NCBI RefSeq assembly: GCF_000717875.1
Contig: NZ_JOCT01000012.1
Span: 186,001-250,000, forward strand
Length of the DNA: 64,000 nucleotides
Direction of reading: 5' to 3'
Source: Streptomyces sp. NRRL S-455
GTDB lineage: Bacteria; Actinomycetota; Actinomycetes; Streptomycetales; Streptomycetaceae
This document shows, piece by piece, positions 41,196 to 49,032 of this stretch; positions within the stretch are counted from its first letter, which is position 1; each line of letters begins with the position of its first letter. A program made the translations under genes and the position numbers. A model generated the notes under the pieces. The model saw only the letters and a program-made list of their open reading frames with translations, did not search any database and had not been told where the DNA came from.

Positions 41196-42245
41196 GGATC
41201 GCCATGGTCTCCGAGCACGCGAGCCCGCTCGCCGCGCTCGGCGGTGTCGACGCCGGCGGTCAGAACGTGTACGTGGCCCGCCTGAGCGAGGAACTGGCCC
41301 GGCGCGGCCACGACGTGACCGTCTACACCCGCCGCGACGCGGTCGGCCTGCCGGACCGGGTGCCGCTGCCCGGCGGCGCCGTCGTCGAACACGTCCCGGC
41401 CGGGCCCGCACAGGCCGTCCCCAAGGACGAACTCCTCCCGTACATGCCCGCCTTCGGCGCCTGGCTGGAACACGCCTGGGCACGCGAACGGCCCGACGTG
41501 GTGCACGCCCACTTCTGGATGTCCGGCATGGCCTCCCGGATCGGCGCCCACCCGCACGGCGTGCCCGTCGTGCAGACCTTCCACGCCCTCGGCACCGTCA
41601 AGCGCCGCCACCAGGGCCGGCTCGACACCAGCCCGCCCGAACGCGTCGGCATCGAACGGCAGATCGGCCGCGGCTGCGCCCGGGTCCTCGCCACCTGCAC
41701 CGACGAGGTGCAGGAGCTGGCCGAGCTGGGCGTGCCGCCGCGGCACGTGTCCGTGGTGCCCTGCGGGGTGGACGCCGGGCAGTTCCGGCCCGGCGTACCG
41801 CCCGAGGGCGTCCCGGCACGCCGGAAGCGGCACCGTCTCCTCGCCTGCGGCCGGCTCGTCCCGCGCAAGGGCTACGACCAGGCCATTCAGGCCCTCGCCG
41901 GCATCCCGGACGCCGAACTGCTCATCGCGGGCGGACCCGAGGCCGGACTGCTCGCCGACGATCCCGAGGCACGGCGGCTGCGACGGCTCGCCCGCCGTAT
42001 CGGCGTGGGGGGCCCGGGCCGTCGCCGACGGCATCACGGGCCGGCTCGTCCCGCCGCGGGATCCCGAATCGGTCGCCGCCGCGGTGCGCGGACTCCTCAC
42101 CGACGACGCACTGCGCCGCCGTCACGGCACGGCCGGACGGGAACGCGTCCTCACCCACTACACCTGGCGGCGCGTCGCCGACGGCGTGGAGCGAGTCCAC
42201 CGCCAGGTCCTCGCCGGACACGCACAGCAGAAGGAGGTGGCGTGA
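41192..42245 (+). pseudogene. GT4 glycosyltransferase with internal deletion and frameshift
   Basis: The N-terminal GT-B domain is intact (VSEHASPLAALGGVDAGGQN, RPDVVHAHFWMSGMA, VVQTFHALGTVKRRH, LLACGRLVPRKGYDQAIQAL). At about 42007-42015 it breaks off after RRIGV. The expected segment with the EPFG...EAMA catalytic motif (roughly 55-65 residues) is missing, and homology resumes in the +1 frame with ARAVADGITGRLVPPRDPE to QQKEVA, stop TGA 42243-42245 overlapping the gmhA ATG. The original frame has no stop and runs into gmhA, allowing a 551-residue GT-GmhA fusion. Either a real deletion or an assembly error in GC-rich DNA. Confidence 0.82.
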
Positions 42246-42847
42246 TGACCGTGCACCCGCCCGTCACCGGTCACTGCGACGAACTCCAGGACGCCCTGAC
42301 CGCGTTCCGCGCCTCGGCGCACATCACGCAGCGGTGGGGCGAGCGCCTGGCCGCCGTGCTCACCGGCGGCGGCCGGCTGCTGGCCGCGGGCAACGGCGGC
42401 AGTGCCGCCCAGGCGCAGCACCTGACCGCCGAACTCGTCGGCCGGTACCGCGACGACCGGCCGCCGTTCTCCGCGCTCGCCCTGCACGCCGACACCTCCA
42501 GCACCACCGCCATCGCCAACGACTACGGCGTGGACGAGGTGTTCGCCCGCCAGGTCCGCGCCCACGGCCGCCCCGGCGACATCCTGATGCTGCTGTCCAC
42601 CTCCGGCGCCAGCGCCAACCTGCTGTCCGCCGCGTACGCCGCCCGGGCGGCCGGCGTACGCGTGTGGGCCCTCACCGGCTGCGCCCCCAACCCGCTGATG
42701 GCGGGCAGCGACGAGTACCTGTGCGTCGAGGCGCCGACGGCGGCGACCGTGCAGGAACTGCACCTGGTGGCCGTGCACATGGTGTGCGCGGCGTTCGACG
42801 CGGCGGTGGAACGCGGCAGTCGGCGCGACGGCGAGCGCGGGAGGTGA
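42245..42847 (+). CDS. gmhA: Sedoheptulose-7-phosphate isomerase (SIS domain)
   Basis: A 200-residue isomerase that converts sedoheptulose 7-phosphate to D-glycero-manno-heptose 7-phosphate, the first heptose step. SIS motifs: LLAAGNGGSAAQAQHLTAEL, ALHADTSSTTAIANDYG, MLLSTSGASANLLSAAYAA, and C-terminal VQELHLVAVHMVCAAFD with the family's His. ATG 42245 follows AAGGAGG and overlaps the stop of the damaged GT4 frame. Also reachable in-frame from the upstream GT4 start. Confidence 0.95.
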   Translation: MTVHPPVTGHCDELQDALTAFRASAHITQRWGERLAAVLTGGGRLLAAGNGGSAAQAQHLTAELVGRYRDDRPPFSALALHADTSSTTAIANDYGVDEVFARQVRAHGRPGDILMLLSTSGASANLLSAAYAARAAGVRVWALTGCAPNPLMAGSDEYLCVEAPTAATVQELHLVAVHMVCAAFDAAVERGSRRDGERGR

Positions 42848-42848
42848 C

Positions 42849-44210
42849 ATGAACGGCAAGGCACCGCTGGTCGTGGTCGGTGACGCCCTGCTGGACCGGG
42901 ACCTGAACGGCCGGGCCGAACGGCTCGCACCCGACGCGCCCGTGCCCGTCGTCGACGACTGCGGGGAGCGGACCCGGCCCGGCGGCGCCGCCCTCGCCGC
43001 GTACCTCGCGGCCCGCGACGGCCGGGACGTCACGCTGGTCGCCGGGGTGGGCGACGACCCGGCGAGCCAGGCCCTGCGCCGCCTGCTGGAACCCTGGCTC
43101 ACCCTCGTCCCGCTGCCCCTGACCGGCCCTCTCTCCGAGAAGACGCGGGTCCTCGCGCAGGACCGCCCGGTGGTCCGCCTGGACCGGGGCGCCGGACGCA
43201 CCCGCGAGGCCACGGACGCCGCCCGCGAGGCCGTGCGCACCGCGCCCGCCGTACTGGTCTCCGACTACGGCCGCGGCACCGTCGACGCCCTGCGCGACGA
43301 ACTCGCCGCCCGCCCGCCGCTGGTCTGGGACCCGCACCCGCGCGGCGGAACGCCGGTGCCGGGCACCCGGCTCGTGACCCCGGCCGAGAAGGAGGCCCAC
43401 GGCCTCGCACCGCGGGACGGCACCCCGCGCCGTGACCTGCGCGCCGCCGCCCACAGCGCCGCCGCCCTGGTGGGGCACTGGCGGGTGGCCGCCGTCGCGG
43501 TGACCCTCGGCGCCCGCGGCGCCCTGCTGTCCTACGGCGAGCACCCACTCCTGGTCCCCGCTCCCGCCGCACACCACGGCGACAGCTGCGGGGCCGGGGA
43601 CCGGTTCGCCGCCACGGCGGCCGGACTGCTCGCCGACGGGGTCCTGGTCGCCGAGGCCGTCGAGGGTGCCGTCGCGGCGGCGACCGGTTTCGTCGAGGCG
43701 GGCGGCGCCTCCGCCGTCCCGAACGCGGACGACGCACCGGCGCCGCCGCCCGACGACGACCCGAGCGCCCTGGCCGCCCGGGTCCGGGCCGCCCACGGCA
43801 CCGTCGTCGCCGCCGGCGGCTGCTTCGACCTGCTGCACGCCGGCCATGTCGGCCTGCTCCAGGCCGCGCGGCGGCTCGGCGACTGCCTGGTCGTCTGCGT
43901 CAACTCGGACGCCTCGGTGCGGCGCCGCAAGGGCGAGGGCCGACCGGTCACCCCGCTCGCCGACCGCGTCCGGGTCCTTCGGGCCCTGGCCTGCGTCGAC
44001 GCGGTCGCCGTCTTCGACGAGGACACCCCCGAACGCCTCCTGGCCGACCTGCGCCCCGACGTCTGGGTCAAGGGCGGCGACTACGCGGCGGCCGACCTCC
44101 CCGAAGCCGCCCTCCTCCAGCGGTGGGGCGGCCAGGCGGTCCTGCTGCCCTACCTCGACGGCCGATCCTCGACGGCCCTGATGGAACGGGCGGCGGAAGG
44201 AGCACGATGA
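42849..44210 (+). CDS. hldE: Bifunctional heptose-7-phosphate kinase / heptose-1-phosphate adenylyltransferase
   Basis: A 453-residue two-domain enzyme. Residues 1 to about 300 form a PfkB kinase (VVVGDALLDRDLNGRAERLA, DYGRGTVDALRD, GDSCGAGDRFAATAAGLLAD). Residues about 315-453 form the nucleotidyltransferase (AAGGCFDLLHAGHVGLLQAA with HxGH, NSDASVRRRKGEGRP, KGGDYAAADLPEA). It makes heptose 1,7-bisphosphate and ADP-heptose; GmhB acts between. Starts one base after the gmhA stop. Confidence 0.95.
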   Translation: MNGKAPLVVVGDALLDRDLNGRAERLAPDAPVPVVDDCGERTRPGGAALAAYLAARDGRDVTLVAGVGDDPASQALRRLLEPWLTLVPLPLTGPLSEKTRVLAQDRPVVRLDRGAGRTREATDAAREAVRTAPAVLVSDYGRGTVDALRDELAARPPLVWDPHPRGGTPVPGTRLVTPAEKEAHGLAPRDGTPRRDLRAAAHSAAALVGHWRVAAVAVTLGARGALLSYGEHPLLVPAPAAHHGDSCGAGDRFAATAAGLLADGVLVAEAVEGAVAAATGFVEAGGASAVPNADDAPAPPPDDDPSALAARVRAAHGTVVAAGGCFDLLHAGHVGLLQAARRLGDCLVVCVNSDASVRRRKGEGRPVTPLADRVRVLRALACVDAVAVFDEDTPERLLADLRPDVWVKGGDYAAADLPEAALLQRWGGQAVLLPYLDGRSSTALMERAAEGAR

Positions 44211-45619
44211 CACGCCCGACGAGGCGGCCCGCGCGGGCAGTCCCGGAGGGCACGGGGAAGGCTGCGGGCATGGAACCGGGCATGACCCCGGACGCGACAC
44301 CGGGCATGGCTCCGGACGCGACACCGGGCATGGCTCCGGACGTGACCCCGGGCATGGCCCCGGACGTGACACCGGACGCGACACCGGGCGTGCCCCCGGG
44401 CATGGCCCCGGACATGGCCCCGGGCGTGACACCGGGCGCGCCTCCGGGCATGACCCCGGACATGGTCCCGGGCGTGACACCGGGCGTGACACCGGGCGTG
44501 ACACAGGGCGCGCCTCCGGGCATGACCCCGGACATGGTCCCGGGCGTGACACCGGGCGTGACCCCGGACGCGCCTCCGGGCATGACCCCGGACATGGTCC
44601 CGGGCGTGACCCCGGACGCGCCCCCGGATGCGACACCGGGCGTGCCCCCGGCCACGACCCCCGAACCGACGTCACCCCGGCTGCTCGTCCTGCGCGCCCT
44701 CGGCCTCGGTGACCTTCTCGCCGCCGTGCCCGCCCTGCGCGCCCTGCGGCGGGCTCACCCCGGGCACGAGATCGTGCTGGCGGCGCCCGCCGAGCTCGAA
44801 CCGGTCGCGGCGGCGACGGGGACCGTGGACCGGCTGCTGCCCGCCTCCGCGCCCGGGCGGGCGGTGCCGCCCTCACTCGACTGGAGCGGGCCGCCGCCGG
44901 ACATCGCCGTCGACCTGCACGGCAACGGACCACCGAGCCACCGGCTGCTCACGGATCTGCGCCCGCTGAAGCTGCTCGCCTTCGCCCACCCGGACATGCC
45001 CGAGATCGCCGGCCCACCCTGGTACGCGGAGGAACACGAACGCGAACGCTGGTGCCGGCTGCTCCGGGCGTACGGCATCGAGGCAGACCCGGGTGACGTG
45101 CGCCTGCCCAGGCCGCGCACCGCCTCCCCGGCGCCCGGTGCGGTCGTGCTGCACCCCGGCGCCGGGTCGCCCGCCCGCTGCTGGCCCGTCGAGCGGTACG
45201 CGGCCGTCGCGACCGCACTGCGGGCCCGGGGCCTGCGGGTCGTCGTCACCGGCGGGGCGGACGAGGGTGATCTGGTGGCCCGGCTCGCCAAGCGGGCGGG
45301 GCTGCCCGACACCGATGTGTTCGGCGGCGGCCTGCCCTTCGGCCGGCTGGCCGCCCTCGTCGCCGACGCGCACTGCGTGATCAGCGGTGACACCGGCGTC
45401 GCCCACCTCGCGGTCGCCCACGCCACGCGCTCCGTCACCCTCTTCGGCCCGGTCGCACCGAGCCGCTGGGGCCCACCGGACAGCCCACGCCACCGCGCGC
45501 TCTGGTACGGCCCGGAGGGCGACCCGCACGGCCGCCACCCCGACCCGGCGCTGCTGCGCATCACCCCGCAGGACGTCCTGCGCGCCGTCGACGAACTCCC
45601 CGGCATCCGACACCCATGA
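44207..45619 (+). CDS. Glycosyltransferase family 9 with tetrapeptide-repeat N-terminus
   Basis: A 470-residue protein. Residues 24-147 are about 31 tandem tetrapeptides of the form P-(G/D)-(M/V/A)-(T/A/P/V). The GT9 domain starts near residue 157 (RLLVLRALGLGDLLAAVPAL) and includes DIAVDLHGNGPPSH, VVLHPGAGSPARCWPVERYA, VVTGGADEGDLVARLA and ISGDTGVAHLAVAHATRSV. Such repeats are not part of the GT9 family; a start inside or after them is possible, but ATG 44207 has GGAAGGAG and overlaps the hldE stop. Confidence 0.9.
   Translation: MTRPTRRPARAVPEGTGKAAGMEPGMTPDATPGMAPDATPGMAPDVTPGMAPDVTPDATPGVPPGMAPDMAPGVTPGAPPGMTPDMVPGVTPGVTPGVTQGAPPGMTPDMVPGVTPGVTPDAPPGMTPDMVPGVTPDAPPDATPGVPPATTPEPTSPRLLVLRALGLGDLLAAVPALRALRRAHPGHEIVLAAPAELEPVAAATGTVDRLLPASAPGRAVPPSLDWSGPPPDIAVDLHGNGPPSHRLLTDLRPLKLLAFAHPDMPEIAGPPWYAEEHERERWCRLLRAYGIEADPGDVRLPRPRTASPAPGAVVLHPGAGSPARCWPVERYAAVATALRARGLRVVVTGGADEGDLVARLAKRAGLPDTDVFGGGLPFGRLAALVADAHCVISGDTGVAHLAVAHATRSVTLFGPVAPSRWGPPDSPRHRALWYGPEGDPHGRHPDPALLRITPQDVLRAVDELPGIRHP
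44276..44647 (+). repeat. 12-bp coding tandem repeats (about 31 units)
   Basis: Units such as CCGGGCGTGACA and CCGGACATGGTC code P-G-V-T / P-D-M-V tetrads. A higher-order block (PPGMTPDMVPGVT) occurs three times, indicating slippage or block duplication. Confidence 0.88.
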
Positions 45620-45635
45620 GGGGGCACGCCACCAG

Positions 45636-46517
45636 ATGACCATCCCGCGCCAGGTTCCGCCGAGCCCCGTCGGCATCGTCATCGCCACCCGCAACCGATC
45701 GGCCGCCCTCGCCGAGACCCTGCGCCACCTCCTCGCCCTTCCCGAACGCCCGGAGATCCTCGTCGCGGACAACGCCTCCACCGACGGCACCCGCGCCATG
45801 CTCGCCCACGACTTCCCCCAGGTCCGCGTCCTGGCCCTGCCGTTCAACCACGGTGCCCTGGCGCGCACTTACGGTGCCCGCGCCCTGGACACCCCGTACC
45901 TGGCGTTCAGCGACGACGACTCCTGGTGGTCACCCGGAGCCCTGAGCACGGCGGCCCGCCTCTTCGAGGATCACCCGCGGCTCGGCCTCATCGCCGCCCG
46001 CACCCTCGTGGGCCGCACCGCCGACCCCGACCCGCTCAACGACGTGCTCGCCGGCTCGCCCCTCGGCCGGGTCGGCGACCTCCCCGGCACCCAGGTCCTC
46101 GGCTTCCTCGCCTGCGCCTCCGTGGTCCGCCGCCACGCCTACCTCGACGCGGGCGGATTCCACCGGCTGCTGTTCTTCGGCGGGGAGGAGACCCTCCTCG
46201 CCTACGACCTGGCCGCCCGCGGCTGGGGCGTCACCCACTGCCCCGACGTCGTCGCCCACCACCACCCGGCGCCCACGCCCCGCACCGGCCGCCCGGCCGT
46301 CCAGCGCCGCAACGAGCTCCTCACCGCCTGGCTGCGCCGCCCGGTGCCCTACGTGCTCGCCCGCACCCGAGACCTCGCCGCCGAGGCCCGGCACGACGAC
46401 CACGCACGGTGGGCCCTGCGCGGGACCCTGGCCCGCCTGCCCGCCGCCCTCCGGGACCGCAGGCCCCTGCCGCCGCACGTGGAGCGGGCCGCCCGCCTGC
46501 TGGAGGAAGCCGCATGA
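45636..46517 (+). CDS. Glycosyltransferase family 2
   Basis: A 293-residue GT-A enzyme: VGIVIATRNRSAALAETLRH, ILVADNASTDGTRAML, ALARTYGARALDTPYLAFSD then DDSWWSPGAL (DDS in place of DxD), and DAGGFHRLLFFGGEETLLAY (GGEE acidic motif). Starts 16 bases after the GT9 stop. Its sequence is close to the next gene, so the two are probably a duplication. Confidence 0.9.
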   Translation: MTIPRQVPPSPVGIVIATRNRSAALAETLRHLLALPERPEILVADNASTDGTRAMLAHDFPQVRVLALPFNHGALARTYGARALDTPYLAFSDDDSWWSPGALSTAARLFEDHPRLGLIAARTLVGRTADPDPLNDVLAGSPLGRVGDLPGTQVLGFLACASVVRRHAYLDAGGFHRLLFFGGEETLLAYDLAARGWGVTHCPDVVAHHHPAPTPRTGRPAVQRRNELLTAWLRRPVPYVLARTRDLAAEARHDDHARWALRGTLARLPAALRDRRPLPPHVERAARLLEEAA

Positions 46518-47425
46518 GCCACGGCAGCACGACCGACAGCCGTACGACCGTGGTCGTCATCACCCACAACCGGCGCGCGGAGCTGCTGCGCACCCTGGAC
46601 CACCTCGCCGGACTGCCGGAGAACCCGCCGGTCGTCGTCACCGACAACGGCTCCACGGACGGCACCGCCGACGCCGTCGCCCGCCGCCACCCCTGGGTCC
46701 GGCTGCTGCGGCCCGGCCGCAACCTCGGCGCCGTCGGCCGCAACCTGGCGATCCGGCAGGTCGACACGCCCTACGTCGCCTTCTGCGACGACGACTCCTG
46801 GTGGGCGCCCGGATCGCTGACGGGCGCCGCCGACCTGCTCGACCGGCATCCGGCGCTGGGCTCGGTCACGGCCCGGATCGTCGTCGAACCGGACGGCACC
46901 GACGACCCCATCGTCGAGGAACTGCGCGACTCGCCGGTGCCGGGGCCGGCCTGGCTACCCGGACCGGCCCTCGGCTCGTTCCTGGCCGCCGCGACCGTGC
47001 TGCGCACCGGCGCCTTCCGGGCGGCGGGCGGTTTCCACCCGCGGCTGTGGCTGGGCGGCGAGGAGGAACTGCTCGCCGCGGACCTGGCGGCCGACGGCTG
47101 GTGGCTGACGTACGCCGACCACCTCGCGGTGCACCACCACCCGTCCGTGGTGCGGGACGCCACCCTGCGCCGCACCCACGGCATCCGCAACACCCTGTGG
47201 TTCACCTGGCTGCGCCGCCCGGCCCGTTCCGCCCTGCGCCGCACCGTCGACCTGGCCCGTACGGTCCCGCGGGACACCGCCTCCCTGCGCGCCTTCGCCG
47301 AGGCCGCCGCCGCACTGCCGTGGGTCCTGCGGGAACGCCGTGTCCTGCCCCACGAGGTCGAGTGCCGCCTGCGCACGCTGGAACCGGCCCAACGCGCCTC
47401 CAAGGCACGCCGCTACACGGGCTGA
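46514..47425 (+). CDS. Glycosyltransferase family 2, paralogue of preceding gene
   Basis: A 303-residue enzyme with the same landmarks: VVVITHNRRAELLRTLDHLA, VVTDNGSTDGTADAVA, VDTPYVAFCDDDSWWAPGSL and GGFHPRLWLGGEEELLAADL, plus HHHPSVVRDATLRRTHGIRN. ATG overlaps the preceding stop by four bases. Last gene of the operon, followed by a weak hairpin. Confidence 0.9.
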   Translation: MSHGSTTDSRTTVVVITHNRRAELLRTLDHLAGLPENPPVVVTDNGSTDGTADAVARRHPWVRLLRPGRNLGAVGRNLAIRQVDTPYVAFCDDDSWWAPGSLTGAADLLDRHPALGSVTARIVVEPDGTDDPIVEELRDSPVPGPAWLPGPALGSFLAAATVLRTGAFRAAGGFHPRLWLGGEEELLAADLAADGWWLTYADHLAVHHHPSVVRDATLRRTHGIRNTLWFTWLRRPARSALRRTVDLARTVPRDTASLRAFAEAAAALPWVLRERRVLPHEVECRLRTLEPAQRASKARRYTG

Positions 47426-47432
47426 ACCGCAT

Positions 47433-47451
47433 CCCCCCGGGACTTGGGGGG
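47433..47451. terminator. Possible terminator of the glycan operon
   Basis: CCCCCC, seven-base loop, GGGGGG, seven bases after the stop, between convergent genes. Short stem, so only moderate support. Confidence 0.5.
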
Positions 47452-47457
47452 CAGACC

Positions 47458-47778
47458 TCAACCTCCGCACCACCGGCACAGCAGCCGGAACACGGCGAAC
47501 AGCGTCAGCGGCCACAGGGCCGCGAACGCCCAGATCACGCCGGGCGCCGAGGTGACGATCCCGGTCACCATCAGCCCGATCGACATCGCGAGCAGGACCG
47601 CCACGGTCCAGACACGGGGGCGGTAGGAGCCCAGGCGGGCGAGGACGCGGGCGGGGTCGGGGAGGCGGCTCAGCCGCAGGGTGCGCAGTCGGCGGTCGAG
47701 GCGGCGGTCGCGGCGCAGGGCGCGTTCCATCTCGTCGAGGATGCGCTGCTCGTGATCGGGGAGTCGGCCGATGGACAC
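47458..47778 (-). CDS. DUF3040 membrane protein
   Basis: A 106-residue protein: MSIGRLPDHEQRILDEMERA (the DHEQRIL.E.E. motif of DUF3040), a basic stretch, and two membrane helices (VWTVAVLLAMSIGLMVTGIV and WAFAALWPLTLFAVFRLLC). GTG 47778 has AAGGAGA upstream. Function unknown. Confidence 0.88.
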   Translation of the reverse strand: MSIGRLPDHEQRILDEMERALRRDRRLDRRLRTLRLSRLPDPARVLARLGSYRPRVWTVAVLLAMSIGLMVTGIVTSAPGVIWAFAALWPLTLFAVFRLLCRWCGG

Positions 47779-48021
47779 GCGGTTCTCCTTCCGGGCGGCC
47801 GGACCGTCTCTCCTCACGGGGGACGTGCGGCAGGACAGGAAGCGGGGACTGACAAGCGGGTGCCCCGTGAGGTCCCGGAGCTAACCGGGGCGCTGCTGTG
47901 TCGGCGCGTCGGCGAGCGGGCCTGCGCTCAGGGGGGCCGGGTGCGGGCGGTGTCGGTGCCTCGGCAAGGGGTCGGCGTCGCCGCAGTGCTGTCCGGGCAC
48001 GGTCCGCGTCGGCGGGCCCGT

Positions 48022-48100
48022 CGGTCCGCGCTGTCCGGCAGGGGTCAACCGGGCACGGACCGTGCCAGGGTCTCGACCAGCCGGTCCGCGCTGTCCGGCA
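48022..48100. repeat. 19-bp direct repeat, 60-bp period
   Basis: CGGTCCGCGCTGTCCGGCA at 48022-48040 and 48082-48100. The second copy codes the C-terminus of the pyruvyltransferase-like gene, so the first looks like a decayed partial duplication of its 3' end. Confidence 0.65.
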
Positions 48101-48953
48101 CGGTGCCCTCACGGAACCCGTCGCGGATCTGCCGGGCGGTCACCCGGCCGCCGGTCAGGCACCAGTCCCACCAGCGGTCCAGCTGCCGCACGTCCAGCCG
48201 TTCCGCGGGCACCAGCGCCGGCCAGCCGCAGGCGCGGGCCTGTGCGGTCACCTTCGCGCCGCCCGAGACCGGGTCCACGGCCAGCACGGGGGTGCCGACC
48301 CGCAGCCCGATGACCAGTCCGTGCAGCCGGTCGGTGACGACCAGGTCCAACCGGGCCAGCACGGACTGGAGCTGCGCGGGTGTGGCGCTCAGATGCCAGT
48401 CGTGGGTGTCGAGCCGCGTCTCCAGTTCCAGCCGTCCGCAGTCCTTCCCGGCCAGCCAGCGGGTCACCTCCTCGGCGACCTGCCCGTGCCGCCGCTGCTG
48501 CCCGTACTCCTGCTGCCCGTGCGTGAGGATCACCCCGACGACCGGCCGGGCGGGCACCTCCGGGGCGCGGGCCGCCAGGTCCTCCACCGGCTCGCTGTCC
48601 GGGGCGTCCCTCGGCAGTACCCGGTGGAAGCCGGTCACGGCCGGGCTGTCGGGATCGATCACCGAGGTGCCGACGGCGATCCGGACACAGTGTGCGAACC
48701 GCCGGTGCAGCTCCTCGATCTGCGGCCCGTGCAGCGGGCCGCACACGAACACCAGGTGGGAGTAGTCCTCGGGCCACAGCCGGTCCAGATGCAGGGCCTC
48801 CGGGCGGAAGCCGGGACTCCATGCGACGTCGTAGGGGATGCCCGTGCCGAGCAGTACGTCCTCGACCCGGCGCAGGGCCAGCACGTCCCCGGCGGTCGCC
48901 TCCCCGTCCCGGAAGCTGAACCACCCGGCCAGCAGAACCCTGCGCGGTCGCAT
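48045..48953 (-). CDS. Polysaccharide pyruvyl transferase-like protein
   Basis: A 302-residue protein. It starts RRVLLAGWFSFRDGEATAGD, contains VGVILTHGQQEYGQQRRHGQ and has the family's C-terminal VVTDRLHGLVIGLRVGTPVL-AVD signature, which in this superfamily binds the donor. It probably adds pyruvate or acts as a related GT-B enzyme on a surface glycan. ATG 48953 chosen as the first residue of the conserved N-terminus. Placed just past the glycan operon on the opposite strand. Confidence 0.82.
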   Translation of the reverse strand: MRPRRVLLAGWFSFRDGEATAGDVLALRRVEDVLLGTGIPYDVAWSPGFRPEALHLDRLWPEDYSHLVFVCGPLHGPQIEELHRRFAHCVRIAVGTSVIDPDSPAVTGFHRVLPRDAPDSEPVEDLAARAPEVPARPVVGVILTHGQQEYGQQRRHGQVAEEVTRWLAGKDCGRLELETRLDTHDWHLSATPAQLQSVLARLDLVVTDRLHGLVIGLRVGTPVLAVDPVSGGAKVTAQARACGWPALVPAERLDVRQLDRWWDWCLTGGRVTARQIRDGFREGTVPDSADRLVETLARSVPG

Positions 48954-49032
48954 GCCGTCTTGTGAGTGCACATGCCCTGAGTGCCCGCCCACCCGGCGAG
49001 CAATCAGGGCATTACGGGCTTTTACCTCACGG

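Noticed and set aside
44276..44647. Regular short repeats considered as a CRISPR array
   Set aside because: Units are 12 bp, contiguous, in frame inside a glycosyltransferase gene and without spacers.
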